Below, piece by piece: positions 17,249-26,853 of a stretch of 64,000 nucleotides of DNA (position 1 is its first letter; each line of letters opens with the position of its first letter). This stretch comes from an uncultured Flavobacteriaceae bacterium (GTDB lineage: Bacteria > Bacteroidota > Bacteroidia > Flavobacteriales > Flavobacteriaceae): NCBI GenBank assembly GCA_947494695.1, contig CANLWB010000004.1, positions 248,001 through 312,000 on the forward strand, in the 5' to 3' direction. A program made the position numbers and the translations under genes. The notes beneath the pieces were generated by a model, which was not told the origin of the DNA, did no database searches, and was given only the letters and a program-made list of their open reading frames with translations.

Positions 17249-18751
17249 CTATGATTCCATAATAATTTCAAGAGCAGCTCTTTCACCTGATTCAAAAGCA
17301 CCCTCCATACCTCGTTCCATAATTGCCGTGTGTTCCCCACAAAAATGAATGTTTCCATGTCTTGGGCGCATGTGGTTTCCAAATTTTGTAACCTGTCCTG
17401 GTTGCCAGTATACCCAATCTCCTGCGCCATGAATATCACGTTCGCAAGATTGAATTAAAATGGGTTTTAATGTACCCTTCATAGAAGGACGTAATTGAGC
17501 CAGTTTTATTTGACAATATGTAAAAACCTGTTCATCGGTCATTAATCTAAATTTTAAAGATTCCGGACCATTAATAAAAACCACTAATGCATCGGGGTCA
17601 ACTTTATTTCTTTTGGTTCTTACTGCTATTCTTTCCAATTCTCCATCCGTCCACATATTTGGCGCCAGGCCATCTTTTTCCCAGTAAGGCTCCATAACCT
17701 GAAAGTGTACCTGAATAGATAAACCATAGCCAATATGGTCTATGGCTTCAGCAGAAACTCCTTTAATCAGAGGTTCAAAGGTTACATTTTTTAAAACAGA
17801 GATAGGGATGCTACAAATGACATGGTCTGCTTTATAAGCTGTGCCATCTGTACAACTTATTTCTGTTACATTATTTTTTTCTCTAAAAGCAACTACTGTT
17901 TTGTTTAAGAGCACGTCGTTATTTAAGCTTTCTGCCATTGCTTTGGGTAAAAGAGAATTACCTCCCTTTATCATTTTCCAACCCGTACCATCAGGAAATT
18001 TCAACTTAGAGTTAAAATCCATTACATGGTACCTTCTTAATTCGTTTAAAGCAGAAGTTCTATGCATGCCTCCAGAATGGATAGTGACATTCATTAGTCT
18101 TATGGTTTCTTCATTGACACCTTGCGATCTCAAATATTCATCGTGAGGGATATCATATTTTTGATACTCTGGTTTTAACCAGGCATCCAAGGGTTGATCT
18201 TTAAGCGGGTTGTTATGATTAGAAATGGTACTTAAGTATCGACTAGGCAATAAATCTCTAAATTCTCCTGTTTGTGGGTTTAATGCATGTGACGACCAAT
18301 CTTTCGCGGTAATAAATTCGCCTTTAATATGGTACATCCAGGGGCGATTATCGTTATTCATTTCTGGAGTAAACATTTCGAGACCTAACTGATGTACCAT
18401 GTTAATCATACGAGCATAATTACCGCCAATCCATTCTCCGGCAGCTTCTGGTTTTCCAGGTACATTGTCTAAGGTGTATACTCTACCGCCTAAACGTTTT
18501 CTGCCTTCTAAAACTAGAACGTCTAATCCTGCTTCTTCTAAAAGAATAGCTGCTTGAAGACCAGAAAGACCAGCACCAACAACAATAGCATCATACTTTT
18601 CTTTAGCAGGTCCTTTAAGTTGTTTTGGAGCCAAGGGAGCAGTTTCTTTGGTGTCTTTTTTAGAAGTTTCACAGCCAACGACACCTAAAAGACCAATAGC
18701 CGCTGTTGTTCCTGCAATCTTTTTTACAAAGTTACGTCTTGTTGTTTTCAT
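17249..18751 (-). CDS. Tat-exported flavin monoamine oxidase-family protein
   Basis: This 500-aa protein starts with a twin-arginine signal (TRRNFVKK, R5-R6) and a lipobox-like C27 (GVVGCETS), so it is exported folded with FAD. The dinucleotide site VVGAGLSGLQAA (about 57-68), LEGRKRLGGRVYTL and the C-terminal FCGEHTAIMERGMEGAFESG are the amine oxidase/phytoene desaturase family signature. The family oxidises C-N or C-C bonds. It lies between a SUMF1-like and a CpeT-like gene and shares the operon with a cytochrome c. A smaller paralogue is at 31974. The substrate is unknown. Confidence 0.88.
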   Translation of the reverse strand: MKTTRRNFVKKIAGTTAAIGLLGVVGCETSKKDTKETAPLAPKQLKGPAKEKYDAIVVGAGLSGLQAAILLEEAGLDVLVLEGRKRLGGRVYTLDNVPGKPEAAGEWIGGNYARMINMVHQLGLEMFTPEMNNDNRPWMYHIKGEFITAKDWSSHALNPQTGEFRDLLPSRYLSTISNHNNPLKDQPLDAWLKPEYQKYDIPHDEYLRSQGVNEETIRLMNVTIHSGGMHRTSALNELRRYHVMDFNSKLKFPDGTGWKMIKGGNSLLPKAMAESLNNDVLLNKTVVAFREKNNVTEISCTDGTAYKADHVICSIPISVLKNVTFEPLIKGVSAEAIDHIGYGLSIQVHFQVMEPYWEKDGLAPNMWTDGELERIAVRTKRNKVDPDALVVFINGPESLKFRLMTDEQVFTYCQIKLAQLRPSMKGTLKPILIQSCERDIHGAGDWVYWQPGQVTKFGNHMRPRHGNIHFCGEHTAIMERGMEGAFESGERAALEIIMES

Positions 18752-18773
18752 GATGAACTTTTAAATAAGGTTA

Positions 18774-19721
18774 CTAATTTTTATCTGTTTCAGCAGCTAC
18801 TCGAAAACCTAACATAAAGCTTTTATAATCGACTCCATCTCTAGATCTTACAGCGGCTCTAGACCAGCTAATACCACTAATCCAACTACCACCTTTTGGG
18901 GTTCTGGCTTCACATTCTTCATGGGTTCCAGTATAGGCAGAACCGTTAAGAGGGACGTTGGTTAAATCTTTTTTAAAACAGTCTGCTGTCCATTCCCATG
19001 CATTTCCTACCATATCATATAATCCAAAATTATTAGGTTTAAACCGGCCTACTTTGGTGGTGAAAACATAACCATCCGTACAAGGAAAGGACGCTCTTGT
19101 TGGAAATTTATTGGCAAAAGTTTTATCTCCAATATTGGCAAATTCACATGCTTTAGAAGGATCGCTTCCCCAAAACCAGGGGTTGGAGCTACCAGCTCTG
19201 GACGCGTATTCAAATTCTACCGATGAGGGCACTCTATAATTGCGCCCTGTTTTTATGGTTAGCCAGTCTGCATAGGCTTTGGCATCACTATAGCTAACAC
19301 ATACCACAGGATCTGATTCTCGTTGAGGATACCCTGGATTTTGCCAGTTATGTGCTGCCACGTAACCATAGCTTTTACCGTCAAAATAATTACACCCAAC
19401 TAAGGGGGCTCCTTTATAAAAAGGCACTTTAGATTTGTATTTAGTTTCTTCCATGAAGATTCTATATTGCCCTAAAGTAACTTCGGTTTTGGCCATAGCA
19501 AACGCTTTGTTTATAGTTGCTAAAACTCTATCGCGTTCACCTTTTTTTCTTCCAATTTCTTCTTTGTATGAGCCTATATTTACTGTGCCTTCAGGTATTA
19601 TGACCATATCTGGACATGCATTGCAATCTTTAAAGGTTTTAACATGCTCTTGAGCTCTTGTGTTTTTATAAAAGAACAACAGGCTCAATATTATGAATGA
19701 TATTAACCTTGTTTTCGTCAT
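18774..19721 (-). CDS. exported SUMF1/FGE-fold protein lacking the catalytic Cys pair
   Basis: At 315 aa it has a signal peptide (FYKNTRAQEH) and a formylglycine-generating-enzyme fold: IPEGTVNIGSYKEE, EVTLGQYRIF, VCVSYSDAKAYADWL, YRVPSSVEFEYASRAG, YDMVGNAWEWTADCF, GGSWISG, LGFRVA. In true FGE a Cys pair follows the GGS region; here the segment GISWSRAAVRSRDG has none, so sulfatase activation is unlikely, and no sulfatase lies nearby. It is the first gene of the exported redox operon under operator C. A structural, binding or other oxygenase role is possible. Confidence 0.85.
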   Translation of the reverse strand: MTKTRLISFIILSLLFFYKNTRAQEHVKTFKDCNACPDMVIIPEGTVNIGSYKEEIGRKKGERDRVLATINKAFAMAKTEVTLGQYRIFMEETKYKSKVPFYKGAPLVGCNYFDGKSYGYVAAHNWQNPGYPQRESDPVVCVSYSDAKAYADWLTIKTGRNYRVPSSVEFEYASRAGSSNPWFWGSDPSKACEFANIGDKTFANKFPTRASFPCTDGYVFTTKVGRFKPNNFGLYDMVGNAWEWTADCFKKDLTNVPLNGSAYTGTHEECEARTPKGGSWISGISWSRAAVRSRDGVDYKSFMLGFRVAAETDKN

Positions 19722-19786
19722 AATAACATCATGGTATTTTAGTGTAATTGTTTAAAATTCAGTGATTAAATATATAAAATATTTAA

Positions 19787-19815
19787 TTAATATTATTAAT
19801 AATTAATCTGATTAA
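19787..19815. promoter_or_regulatory. operator C, tandem TTAAYnnnRTTAA palindromes
   Basis: TTAA at 19787, 19796, 19803 and 19812 (0/9/16/25). On the minus strand TATATTTA at 19774-19767 lies 12 bases from the operator, matching the geometry at operator A, and would start the SUMF1-like operon about 40 bases upstream of its ATG. The divergent hydrolase gene at 19976 starts 160 bases to the right and may also respond. Confidence 0.75.
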
Positions 19816-19975
19816 CTAAATTTAACTATTAATAATGAAGTAAGAAGCGTTTTAAATAAATTAACAATTATATAGTGAGCAAAATTTGTTATTATAGTAA
19901 AGCATGAGGTTTTGTATGAATTGAATGGTTTAAAAGCGAAGGAAATAATAAACAAAACAATAAAAATAGAATGTT

Positions 19976-20866
19976 ATGAAATTACGTCTTTCCACTATTA
20001 TTTTATTCTCAAGTTTAATCACTTTTATGAGTTGTAAAGAAAAAGTAAAGACTATAGAATCTGTAGATAGTAAAATGCCTGAAGCTCCTCAAGAGCTGTT
20101 AGTTAAGTCTTCAGAAGGAGATGTTGATATTCATTATACTATAGAAGGCAATGGAAATGCTGTTATTGTTTTTATACATGGTTGGTCTTGCGATCAGACG
20201 TATTGGAGAGAACAGGTAGCTTATTTTAAAAATAATTATAAAGTGGTAACCATTGATTTAGGAGGACATGGTAAGTCTGGCATTAACCGAACAGATTGGA
20301 GTATGGCATCGTTTACAACGGATGTTTTAGATGTTATAAATACAGTAGACTTTAAAAGCTTAAATATAATAGGTCATAGTATGGGGGCTATGGTCGCGGT
20401 AGATGTGGCTTCAAAAATCGATAAAAATGTAAATACTTTAGTTTGCGTAGATTATTTAAAAACATCTTTACCAGTGTTTCCCCCAGAAGTCACAGAGCAA
20501 ATGGTAACACCATTTCGTGCAGATTTTGTAAATTCAACTAAAGGATTTGTAGGCACGATGTTTTTATCTGATTCAGACTCTACACTGATTGCAGATATTT
20601 CTAACAAGATGTCTAAGGCACCTGCCGAAGTTGCTATTATGGCTATGAAAGGTTTGGTAGAAAGAGATTTTAGCTCAGATTTTGAAAAACTTTCAGAAAA
20701 AAATATAGACAGACATATAATAAACTCTAATATGCAACCAACAGATGAAGTACATTATCAATCTTTAGGTTTCAAAATACATATTATAAAAGATACTGGT
20801 CATTTTGTAATGATTGAAAAAGTCACCGAATTTAATGCTCTGTTAGATGAAATTTTAAAGCCGTAG
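19976..20866 (+). CDS. alpha/beta hydrolase lipoprotein
   Basis: At 296 aa it has a lipoprotein signal with lipobox C20 (ITFMSCKEK). The fold shows the oxyanion strand VIVFIHGW, DLGGHGKSG, the nucleophile elbow GHSMG (S135) and the catalytic His in DTGHF (about H276). Such enzymes cleave esters, amides or C-C bonds (meta-cleavage-type). It is anchored outside the cytoplasm, most likely facing the periplasm. It stands alone between operator C and the convergent amidohydrolase gene. A role in cutting side-chain esters off the imported compound is possible but not shown. Confidence 0.83.
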   Translation: MKLRLSTIILFSSLITFMSCKEKVKTIESVDSKMPEAPQELLVKSSEGDVDIHYTIEGNGNAVIVFIHGWSCDQTYWREQVAYFKNNYKVVTIDLGGHGKSGINRTDWSMASFTTDVLDVINTVDFKSLNIIGHSMGAMVAVDVASKIDKNVNTLVCVDYLKTSLPVFPPEVTEQMVTPFRADFVNSTKGFVGTMFLSDSDSTLIADISNKMSKAPAEVAIMAMKGLVERDFSSDFEKLSEKNIDRHIINSNMQPTDEVHYQSLGFKIHIIKDTGHFVMIEKVTEFNALLDEILKP

Positions 20867-20934
20867 GATTTAATTAAAAGCTATTTGTATTTAGGAATAT
20901 CTTAAAAAGATATAACCTTACGGAGAATAATAAA

Positions 20935-22389
20935 TTACTGTTGCTCAAGCTTGGATTTTAAACTATCTAACACTTTTCTATCGTGTAATTTCCCGTCTTT
21001 AATAACAGATTCTATTTGTGTAGTATTTCTAATATCTTTTAAAGGGTTGGCATTAAGTAAAATTAAATCGGCTATTTTACCTTCTTCAATAGTCCCTATC
21101 TTATCATCCATTTTAAAATAGGCAGCTGGTTGTACGGTGGCAGCATCTAGGGCTTGCATTGGTGTTAGTCCGCTTTTAACTAAAAGTGCTAATTCTTCAT
21201 GTAAACTATATCCAGGTGTTAAGAAAAAAATAGGAGTATCTGTACCCGCCATAATCTTAACTTCAGCATCATATAATTCTTTAGTTGTTTTTAGCATCCA
21301 GTTTCCGTAACTAATCGTTTCTTCTCTTTTAGGAATTTTTAAAAATTTCCCTAAACGTTCTAACCAAGCCTGTTCAATGCCTTTGGGTAATAGTTTAAAA
21401 GTAGCTTTCCATTCATCTGTACCAAAAAATTGTAAAGAAGCAACTGTCATAATAGTTAATGTTGGTACTTGCCAGGTTTCATTGTTTTTAAGAGTTCTAA
21501 ACACTTCTTTTTTTCTTATGGTGTCTACATTGGCTAACGCATAAGCTCTCTGAGACCTGTGTATGCCAGATCTTAGTGTCATGCCTATTTTATCTTTCCC
21601 TTTAGAAAGCATATTTCTGCGTACCAATAGCAAACTATCCCAGTTTTTAGAAAAAGCCAATTCTAGGTTTCGTAAATGCTCCATGCTTCTCATACCAGCA
21701 TGAGAAGCTTCTATAGCATCTATACTTAACGGCACATGACCTGTAACAGGAATGTTGAGACTATCTGCCATTTGTATGAGGGCCGTAAAAATCTCTGGAG
21801 ATAACATCTCGTAAAGTTTAATTATATCAACATTGGCGTTATTCAAGAGATCAATTTGCTTTTTAGCTTCAGATACATTAGATACACCTGTACCCAATTT
21901 AGGGGAGTTATTAGTGCCATTATAAATTGTAGGAACACCATCTAATAAGGGACCAGTAATAGTAACACGCGGTTTGCTTTTGGGATCTTTATCAGCTTCT
22001 TTTTTTAAAGTACGCACCAAGTGTAGCTCACCTCCAGTGTCTCTAATGCTTGTTATACCGTAAAGCATAAACAGATCAAACATTACTGGAGTAAGTTCTT
22101 TATTGTAAGTTAAATGCACATGAGTATCCCATAAACCAGGAATAAGAAATTTTCCAGAACCATTAATTACAGCATGCTTGTTAGTATTTGCAAACGTATT
22201 TGTTGTATCTACTTTTATAATATGGTTGTCCTTAATATGAACGCTGCTATTTTTTCTTAAACCATTTTTAGAATCTATTAAACTAACGTTGGTAATTGTT
22301 AAATCTGCAGTAATGCTCTTTTTAGAACAACCAAAAATAGTTGTATTTAAACATACCACTAATAGTATTATATGGACTTTAAGCTTCAT
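20935..22389 (-). CDS. exported amidohydrolase-family lipoprotein
   Basis: At 484 aa it has a lipobox at C21 (TTIFGCSKK). Metal-site motifs of the amidohydrolase superfamily are present: WDTHVHL (HxH), a candidate bridging Lys in DIIKLYEML, VTGHVPLS, RSMEHLRNLE and MAGTDTPIF (Asp). The closing KIGTIEEGKIADLILL is typical of the prolidase/imidazolonepropionase-like group. It hydrolyses a C-N bond, such as a cyclic amide or peptide-like bond. Operator D and a TATATTTA element (22417-22410) lie just upstream, so it belongs to the shared regulon. Confidence 0.85.
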   Translation of the reverse strand: MKLKVHIILLVVCLNTTIFGCSKKSITADLTITNVSLIDSKNGLRKNSSVHIKDNHIIKVDTTNTFANTNKHAVINGSGKFLIPGLWDTHVHLTYNKELTPVMFDLFMLYGITSIRDTGGELHLVRTLKKEADKDPKSKPRVTITGPLLDGVPTIYNGTNNSPKLGTGVSNVSEAKKQIDLLNNANVDIIKLYEMLSPEIFTALIQMADSLNIPVTGHVPLSIDAIEASHAGMRSMEHLRNLELAFSKNWDSLLLVRRNMLSKGKDKIGMTLRSGIHRSQRAYALANVDTIRKKEVFRTLKNNETWQVPTLTIMTVASLQFFGTDEWKATFKLLPKGIEQAWLERLGKFLKIPKREETISYGNWMLKTTKELYDAEVKIMAGTDTPIFFLTPGYSLHEELALLVKSGLTPMQALDAATVQPAAYFKMDDKIGTIEEGKIADLILLNANPLKDIRNTTQIESVIKDGKLHDRKVLDSLKSKLEQQ

Positions 22390-22418
22390 AATGGCAAAAA
22401 TTACTTCAGTAAATATAG

Positions 22419-22447
22419 TTAATTATGTTAATTGTTAATAATATTAA
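22419..22447. promoter_or_regulatory. operator D, tandem TTAAYnnnRTTAA palindromes, divergent promoters
   Basis: TTAA at 22419, 22428, 22435 and 22444 (0/9/16/25). To the right TATATTTG at 22459-22466 is a good -7 element 11 bases away, serving aceE. To the left TATATTTA at 22417-22410 adjoins the operator and would serve the amidohydrolase gene. Confidence 0.75.
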
Positions 22448-22523
22448 CTATTTTTTTTTATATTTGAAACTCCTAACAAGAAGTAATTAAAAAAAACTAA
22501 ACCATTCATTAAAGTTTATTATT

Positions 22524-25196
22524 ATGATTATGAGTGAAATAACTAAAGATTCGCAGCAAGAATTAGAAGAATGGATAACCTCCCTGGAAGAATTTATAGA
22601 TGACCAAGGAGATGAGAAAGCTGTAAGTTTAATACATGAATTACGTTCTTTTGCACAAAGAAAAGGAGTGAAATTAGCTGGTGAAGCTTTAAATTCACCA
22701 TATATAAATACTATTAATGCAAAAGATCAACCCTCGTATCCGGGCGATACGGTAATGGAGAAAAAGATTGAAAATATTAATAGATGGAATGCCATGGCTA
22801 TGGTATTACAGGCCTATGATGGAGGAGAAGGATTAGGTGGACATATAGCTACTTATGCATCGGCAGCAAGTATGTACGAAGTTGGGCAGAACCATATTTT
22901 TAGAAAAAAATCTAAAGATTATGGAGGCGACTTAGTGTCTTTTCAACCCCATGCTGCTCCCGGGATTTATGCAAGAGCTTTTTTAGAAGGTAGATTAACA
23001 GAGAAACATTTAAAAAACTTTAGAAGAGAGCTTCAAAAAGAAGGTGGTTTACCATCATATCCACATCCCAGAAGAATGCCCGATTTTTGGGAAATACCAT
23101 CGGCTTCTATGGGATTAATAGGTGTAAGTGCTATTTATCAGGCTAGATTTCAGAAGTATTTAGAAAATAGAGGTTTAAAACCTAAAAAAGGCGGTATGGT
23201 ATGGGCCTTTGTAGGCGATGGTGAAATGGATGAACCTGAGACCTTAGGAACTTTAAATATAGCCGCAAGAGAGCAGTTGGATAATTTTGTTTTAGTTGTT
23301 AACTGTAATTTGCAACGTCTAGATGGGCCTGTAAGAGGAAACGGAAAGATTATTCAGGAATTAGAACGTAGTTTTATAGGTGCAGGATGGAATGTTACCA
23401 AAGTTATTTGGGGAAGCGAATGGGATGCGCTTTTAGCAAGAGATAAAGACGGTATTTTAGTTGATAGAATGGAGCGTGCTTTAGACGGAGATTATCAGTT
23501 GTATTCCGTACTTCCAGGAGATAAAGTAAGAGAACATTGGGTAGATGGTAACCCTGAGTTAGAGAAGTTAATGCAATCATTATCTGATGAAGAAATAAGA
23601 ACCATTAGAAGAGGAGGGCATGATTATAAAAAAATATTTGCGTCATTTAAAAAAGCTGTTAAACCTAATGGCAAACCAAGTGTTATTTTAATGAAAACCC
23701 TTAAGGGGTATGGCATGGGGAGTTCAGGTGAAGGTAAAAATACCACACACCAGAAAAAGAATTTAAATAGAGAAGAACGTATTGAAGCGGCAAAGAGATT
23801 TGGCATTCCTTTGAATGAAGAAGAAGCGGCTAAAGCTAAAATTTTTAGGCCTGCAGATAATAGTCCGGAAATGCAATATCTTAGAAAGCAAAGAGAATCA
23901 CTAGGAGGGTATTTGCCAGAGCGAAAAGATGAAAGCAAGCCAATTGTTTCTCCCGATGACACGTTGTTTGATGAGTTTTATGCTGGAACAGATGATAGAG
24001 AAGTGTCTACAACAATGGTGCTGGTGCGTATCATATCTAAGCTGTTACGTTATGAAAGTATAAAAGATTACATAGTACCTATAATTCCAGATGAAGCCAG
24101 AACTTTTGGTATGGATGGTCTTTTTAGACATGCTGGTATTTATCAACCTAAAGGGCAATTATATCAACCAGTAGATACAGGAAGTGTTTCCTATTACAGA
24201 GAAAGCACAGATGGTCAAATTTTACAAGAAGGGATCTGTGAAGCAGGGGCTTTGGCATCTTTTATGGCTGCCGGATCTGCATACTCGCTGCATAGCTTAC
24301 CAATGATTCCGTTTTATATTTTCTATTCAATTTTTGGCTTTCAACGCGTTGGAGATATGATTTGGGCCTGTGGAGATATGATGGTAAAAGGGTTCTTAAT
24401 TGGTGGTACATCTGGTAGAACAACCTTAAATGGTGAAGGCGTACAGCATCAAGATGGGCATTCACATGTTTTATCCAGTATAGTGCCTAATATGAAAAGT
24501 TATGATCCGACTTTTGCGTTTGAGTTGGCCGTGATAGTAAAAGATGGTATTTATCGCATGTATGAGAAGCAAGAAAAGATTTTCTATTACATAACCGTTA
24601 CCAACGAGAATTATACCATGCCTATGATGCCAGAAGGTGTTACAGAAGGTATTATAAAAGGCATGTACCGTTATCAAAAATCTAGTAAGAGAATTACCAA
24701 AGGAAGAAAAGCACACTTGATGGGGAGCGGTTCTATAATGATGCAAGTTATTGAAGCAAAAGCACTTTTAGAAGATCTGGGGATATCTACAGATATCTGG
24801 AGTGTAACCAGTTATACTGAATTGCAAAGAGATGCTTTAGCGGTTGAGCGCGAAAGAATGCTTAATACAACCAATAAGACATCTAAAAATTATTTAGAAA
24901 CCATATTAGAAAAAGAAGCAGGTGTTTTTGTATCGGCGTCAGATTATGTAAAACAATTGGGAATGGGAATTTCGAAATGGATACCTGGAAAGTACCATGT
25001 ACTTGGCACAGATGGTTATGGACTTAGTGAAGGAAGAAGCGATCTTAGAAATTACTTTGAAATAAGTGCTAAATATATTGCATTAAGCGCTTTGCAGTTA
25101 TTGCAACAAGATGGTGTAGTTACTTTAAAGGAGGTAAAAGATTTTATAAAAGCACATAAAATTAATACTAAAAAGGTGAATCCTGCGGGAGTTTAA
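22524..25196 (+). CDS. aceE: pyruvate dehydrogenase E1, homodimeric AceE type
   Basis: At 890 aa it is the size of homodimeric AceE. It shows the thiamine diphosphate site VGDGEMDEPETLGTLNIA..NCNLQRLDG, the early SYPGD and NRWNAMAMV blocks, and HQDGHSHVL. ATG 22530 (MSEITKDS) is an equally good start. AceE decarboxylates pyruvate and acetylates the lipoyl E2; relatives accept other short 2-oxo acids. Most Bacteroidota use a PdhA/PdhB-type E1, so an AceE copy inside a catabolic island under operator D suggests a dedicated enzyme for pyruvate or a homologue made by the pathway. No E3 gene is in the window. Confidence 0.93.
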   Translation: MIMSEITKDSQQELEEWITSLEEFIDDQGDEKAVSLIHELRSFAQRKGVKLAGEALNSPYINTINAKDQPSYPGDTVMEKKIENINRWNAMAMVLQAYDGGEGLGGHIATYASAASMYEVGQNHIFRKKSKDYGGDLVSFQPHAAPGIYARAFLEGRLTEKHLKNFRRELQKEGGLPSYPHPRRMPDFWEIPSASMGLIGVSAIYQARFQKYLENRGLKPKKGGMVWAFVGDGEMDEPETLGTLNIAAREQLDNFVLVVNCNLQRLDGPVRGNGKIIQELERSFIGAGWNVTKVIWGSEWDALLARDKDGILVDRMERALDGDYQLYSVLPGDKVREHWVDGNPELEKLMQSLSDEEIRTIRRGGHDYKKIFASFKKAVKPNGKPSVILMKTLKGYGMGSSGEGKNTTHQKKNLNREERIEAAKRFGIPLNEEEAAKAKIFRPADNSPEMQYLRKQRESLGGYLPERKDESKPIVSPDDTLFDEFYAGTDDREVSTTMVLVRIISKLLRYESIKDYIVPIIPDEARTFGMDGLFRHAGIYQPKGQLYQPVDTGSVSYYRESTDGQILQEGICEAGALASFMAAGSAYSLHSLPMIPFYIFYSIFGFQRVGDMIWACGDMMVKGFLIGGTSGRTTLNGEGVQHQDGHSHVLSSIVPNMKSYDPTFAFELAVIVKDGIYRMYEKQEKIFYYITVTNENYTMPMMPEGVTEGIIKGMYRYQKSSKRITKGRKAHLMGSGSIMMQVIEAKALLEDLGISTDIWSVTSYTELQRDALAVERERMLNTTNKTSKNYLETILEKEAGVFVSASDYVKQLGMGISKWIPGKYHVLGTDGYGLSEGRSDLRNYFEISAKYIALSALQLLQQDGVVTLKEVKDFIKAHKINTKKVNPAGV

Positions 25197-25227
25197 TCTC
25201 TGTTTTGATAATATAAAAGATACTATT

Positions 25228-26835
25228 ATGATTGAACTTAAGTTACCATCGCTAGGAGAAGGCATAGAAAAAGGAACTGTAATTGCTATTGCTGTAAAAG
25301 TAGGAGATGCTATAGAAACCGAACAACCACTTATGGAAGTTGAAACCGATAAAGTAGTTGTAGAGGTTCCAGCAGATGCGGCTGGAACGATCTCTAATAT
25401 TTTGGTGAATATTGGAGATGAAATTGGTGAAGGTACTCCAATAATTCAGTTAGCAGGAGAAGCAATAGAACAAGCAGATATTGAGATGCCTGAAACCGAG
25501 CAAGAAGACGTAAAAATAGCACCCATCGAAGAAGAACCTGTTCAAGAGGTTGTTATGGAAACGGGTGAACAATTAGAAACACAGCTAAAGTTACCATCTT
25601 TAGGAGAAGGTATAGAAAATGGAACGGTTATAGCAATTCATATTAAAGAAGGGGATCTTATAACCGAAGAACAAACTTTAATGGAAGTGGAAACCGATAA
25701 AGTTGTGGTAGAAGTACCTGCCGATATTGGAGGCGTGGTTAAAAACGTTTTGGTGAAGATAGGTGATGAGGTTGCAGAAGGTACACCCATTATAGATATA
25801 GAAATTAGTACTTCTAAACGAGTTGTGGATCGTTCTTTAAAAGAAAAAACAATTCAAATCAATGACATTGAAGTCTCTACAGAAATTAAAGAAGAAGTCG
25901 TTAAGGAATCTGTTCCTAACATGGGTTCTAAGCGTAGAGGTAAATTTAGAGCAACACCATTGGCTAGAAAAATGGCCCGGGAAATAGGTATAGATATATC
26001 ATTAATTACATTACCCGAAGGAAAATTTAGAATATCTGTAAAAGACGTTAAAGATTATGCTAAATTTTTAAATGAAAACAGAACGCCTGGTGTTGCTTCC
26101 AATTCAATAAAAATAGAACTTCCAGATTTCAGTAAGTGGGGGGATATTCGTAAAGAAAAAATGACTGGAATTGCTCAAGCAACCAGTAAAAATATGACCA
26201 CAACGTGGAGTCAAATTCCACATGCCTGGCTACAAGAAAAGGTAGATATAACAAGTTTAGAAACTAAAAGACAAATACATAAACATAGTATAAAAGAACA
26301 GGGGGGAGCTCTAACAATTACAAGTATATTGGTGAAGGCTGTTGCAAAGGCACTTGAAGAGTTCCCTCTTTTTAATACTAGTTTAGATAGTCATTCTAAT
26401 GAAATTATATTTAAGGACTATATAAATATAGGTGTTGCTGTAGACTCAGATAGAGGTTTAATGGTTCCGGCCATAAGAAATGCAAATGAAAAAGGGATCT
26501 TAAGAATTTCTCAGGATTTGGTGGCACTTTCAGGGAAGGTGAAAACCAAAAAAATTAGTCCGGAAGAATTACAGGGCGCAACATTTACAATATCTAACTT
26601 GGGAGGTATCGGTACATCGGCCATATTTCCTTTGGTTAATCATCCGCAAGTTGCCATTTTAGGAGTGGCCGGAAGTCAAAAAGAAGCGGTTTGGATTCAT
26701 GATACATTTGAACCTAGATTAATCATGCCTTTAACCATAGGGTTTGACCATCGTGTTATTAATGGTGCAGATGCCGCTAAATTTTTAAAATATATAAAGT
26801 CACTTTTAGAAGATTGGTTTTTGCTGAATCTTTAA
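25228..26835 (+). CDS. aceF: dihydrolipoamide acyltransferase (E2) with two lipoyl domains
   Basis: At 535 aa the order is: lipoyl domain 1 (K42 in VETDKVVVEVPA), acidic linker, lipoyl domain 2 (K158 in the same motif), peripheral-subunit-binding domain (RATPLARKMAREIGIDI), and catalytic domain ending GFDHRVINGADAAKFL with the active His. It follows aceE by 31 bases and is surely its partner, passing the acyl group to CoA. The E3 needed to reoxidise lipoate must come from elsewhere in the genome. Confidence 0.92.
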   Translation: MIELKLPSLGEGIEKGTVIAIAVKVGDAIETEQPLMEVETDKVVVEVPADAAGTISNILVNIGDEIGEGTPIIQLAGEAIEQADIEMPETEQEDVKIAPIEEEPVQEVVMETGEQLETQLKLPSLGEGIENGTVIAIHIKEGDLITEEQTLMEVETDKVVVEVPADIGGVVKNVLVKIGDEVAEGTPIIDIEISTSKRVVDRSLKEKTIQINDIEVSTEIKEEVVKESVPNMGSKRRGKFRATPLARKMAREIGIDISLITLPEGKFRISVKDVKDYAKFLNENRTPGVASNSIKIELPDFSKWGDIRKEKMTGIAQATSKNMTTTWSQIPHAWLQEKVDITSLETKRQIHKHSIKEQGGALTITSILVKAVAKALEEFPLFNTSLDSHSNEIIFKDYINIGVAVDSDRGLMVPAIRNANEKGILRISQDLVALSGKVKTKKISPEELQGATFTISNLGGIGTSAIFPLVNHPQVAILGVAGSQKEAVWIHDTFEPRLIMPLTIGFDHRVINGADAAKFLKYIKSLLEDWFLLNL

Positions 26836-26853
26836 TTATTTAAATCTTTAATT

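Noticed and set aside
18774-19721. Sulfatase-maturing enzyme
   Set aside because: Catalytic cysteines are absent and no sulfatase gene is nearby.
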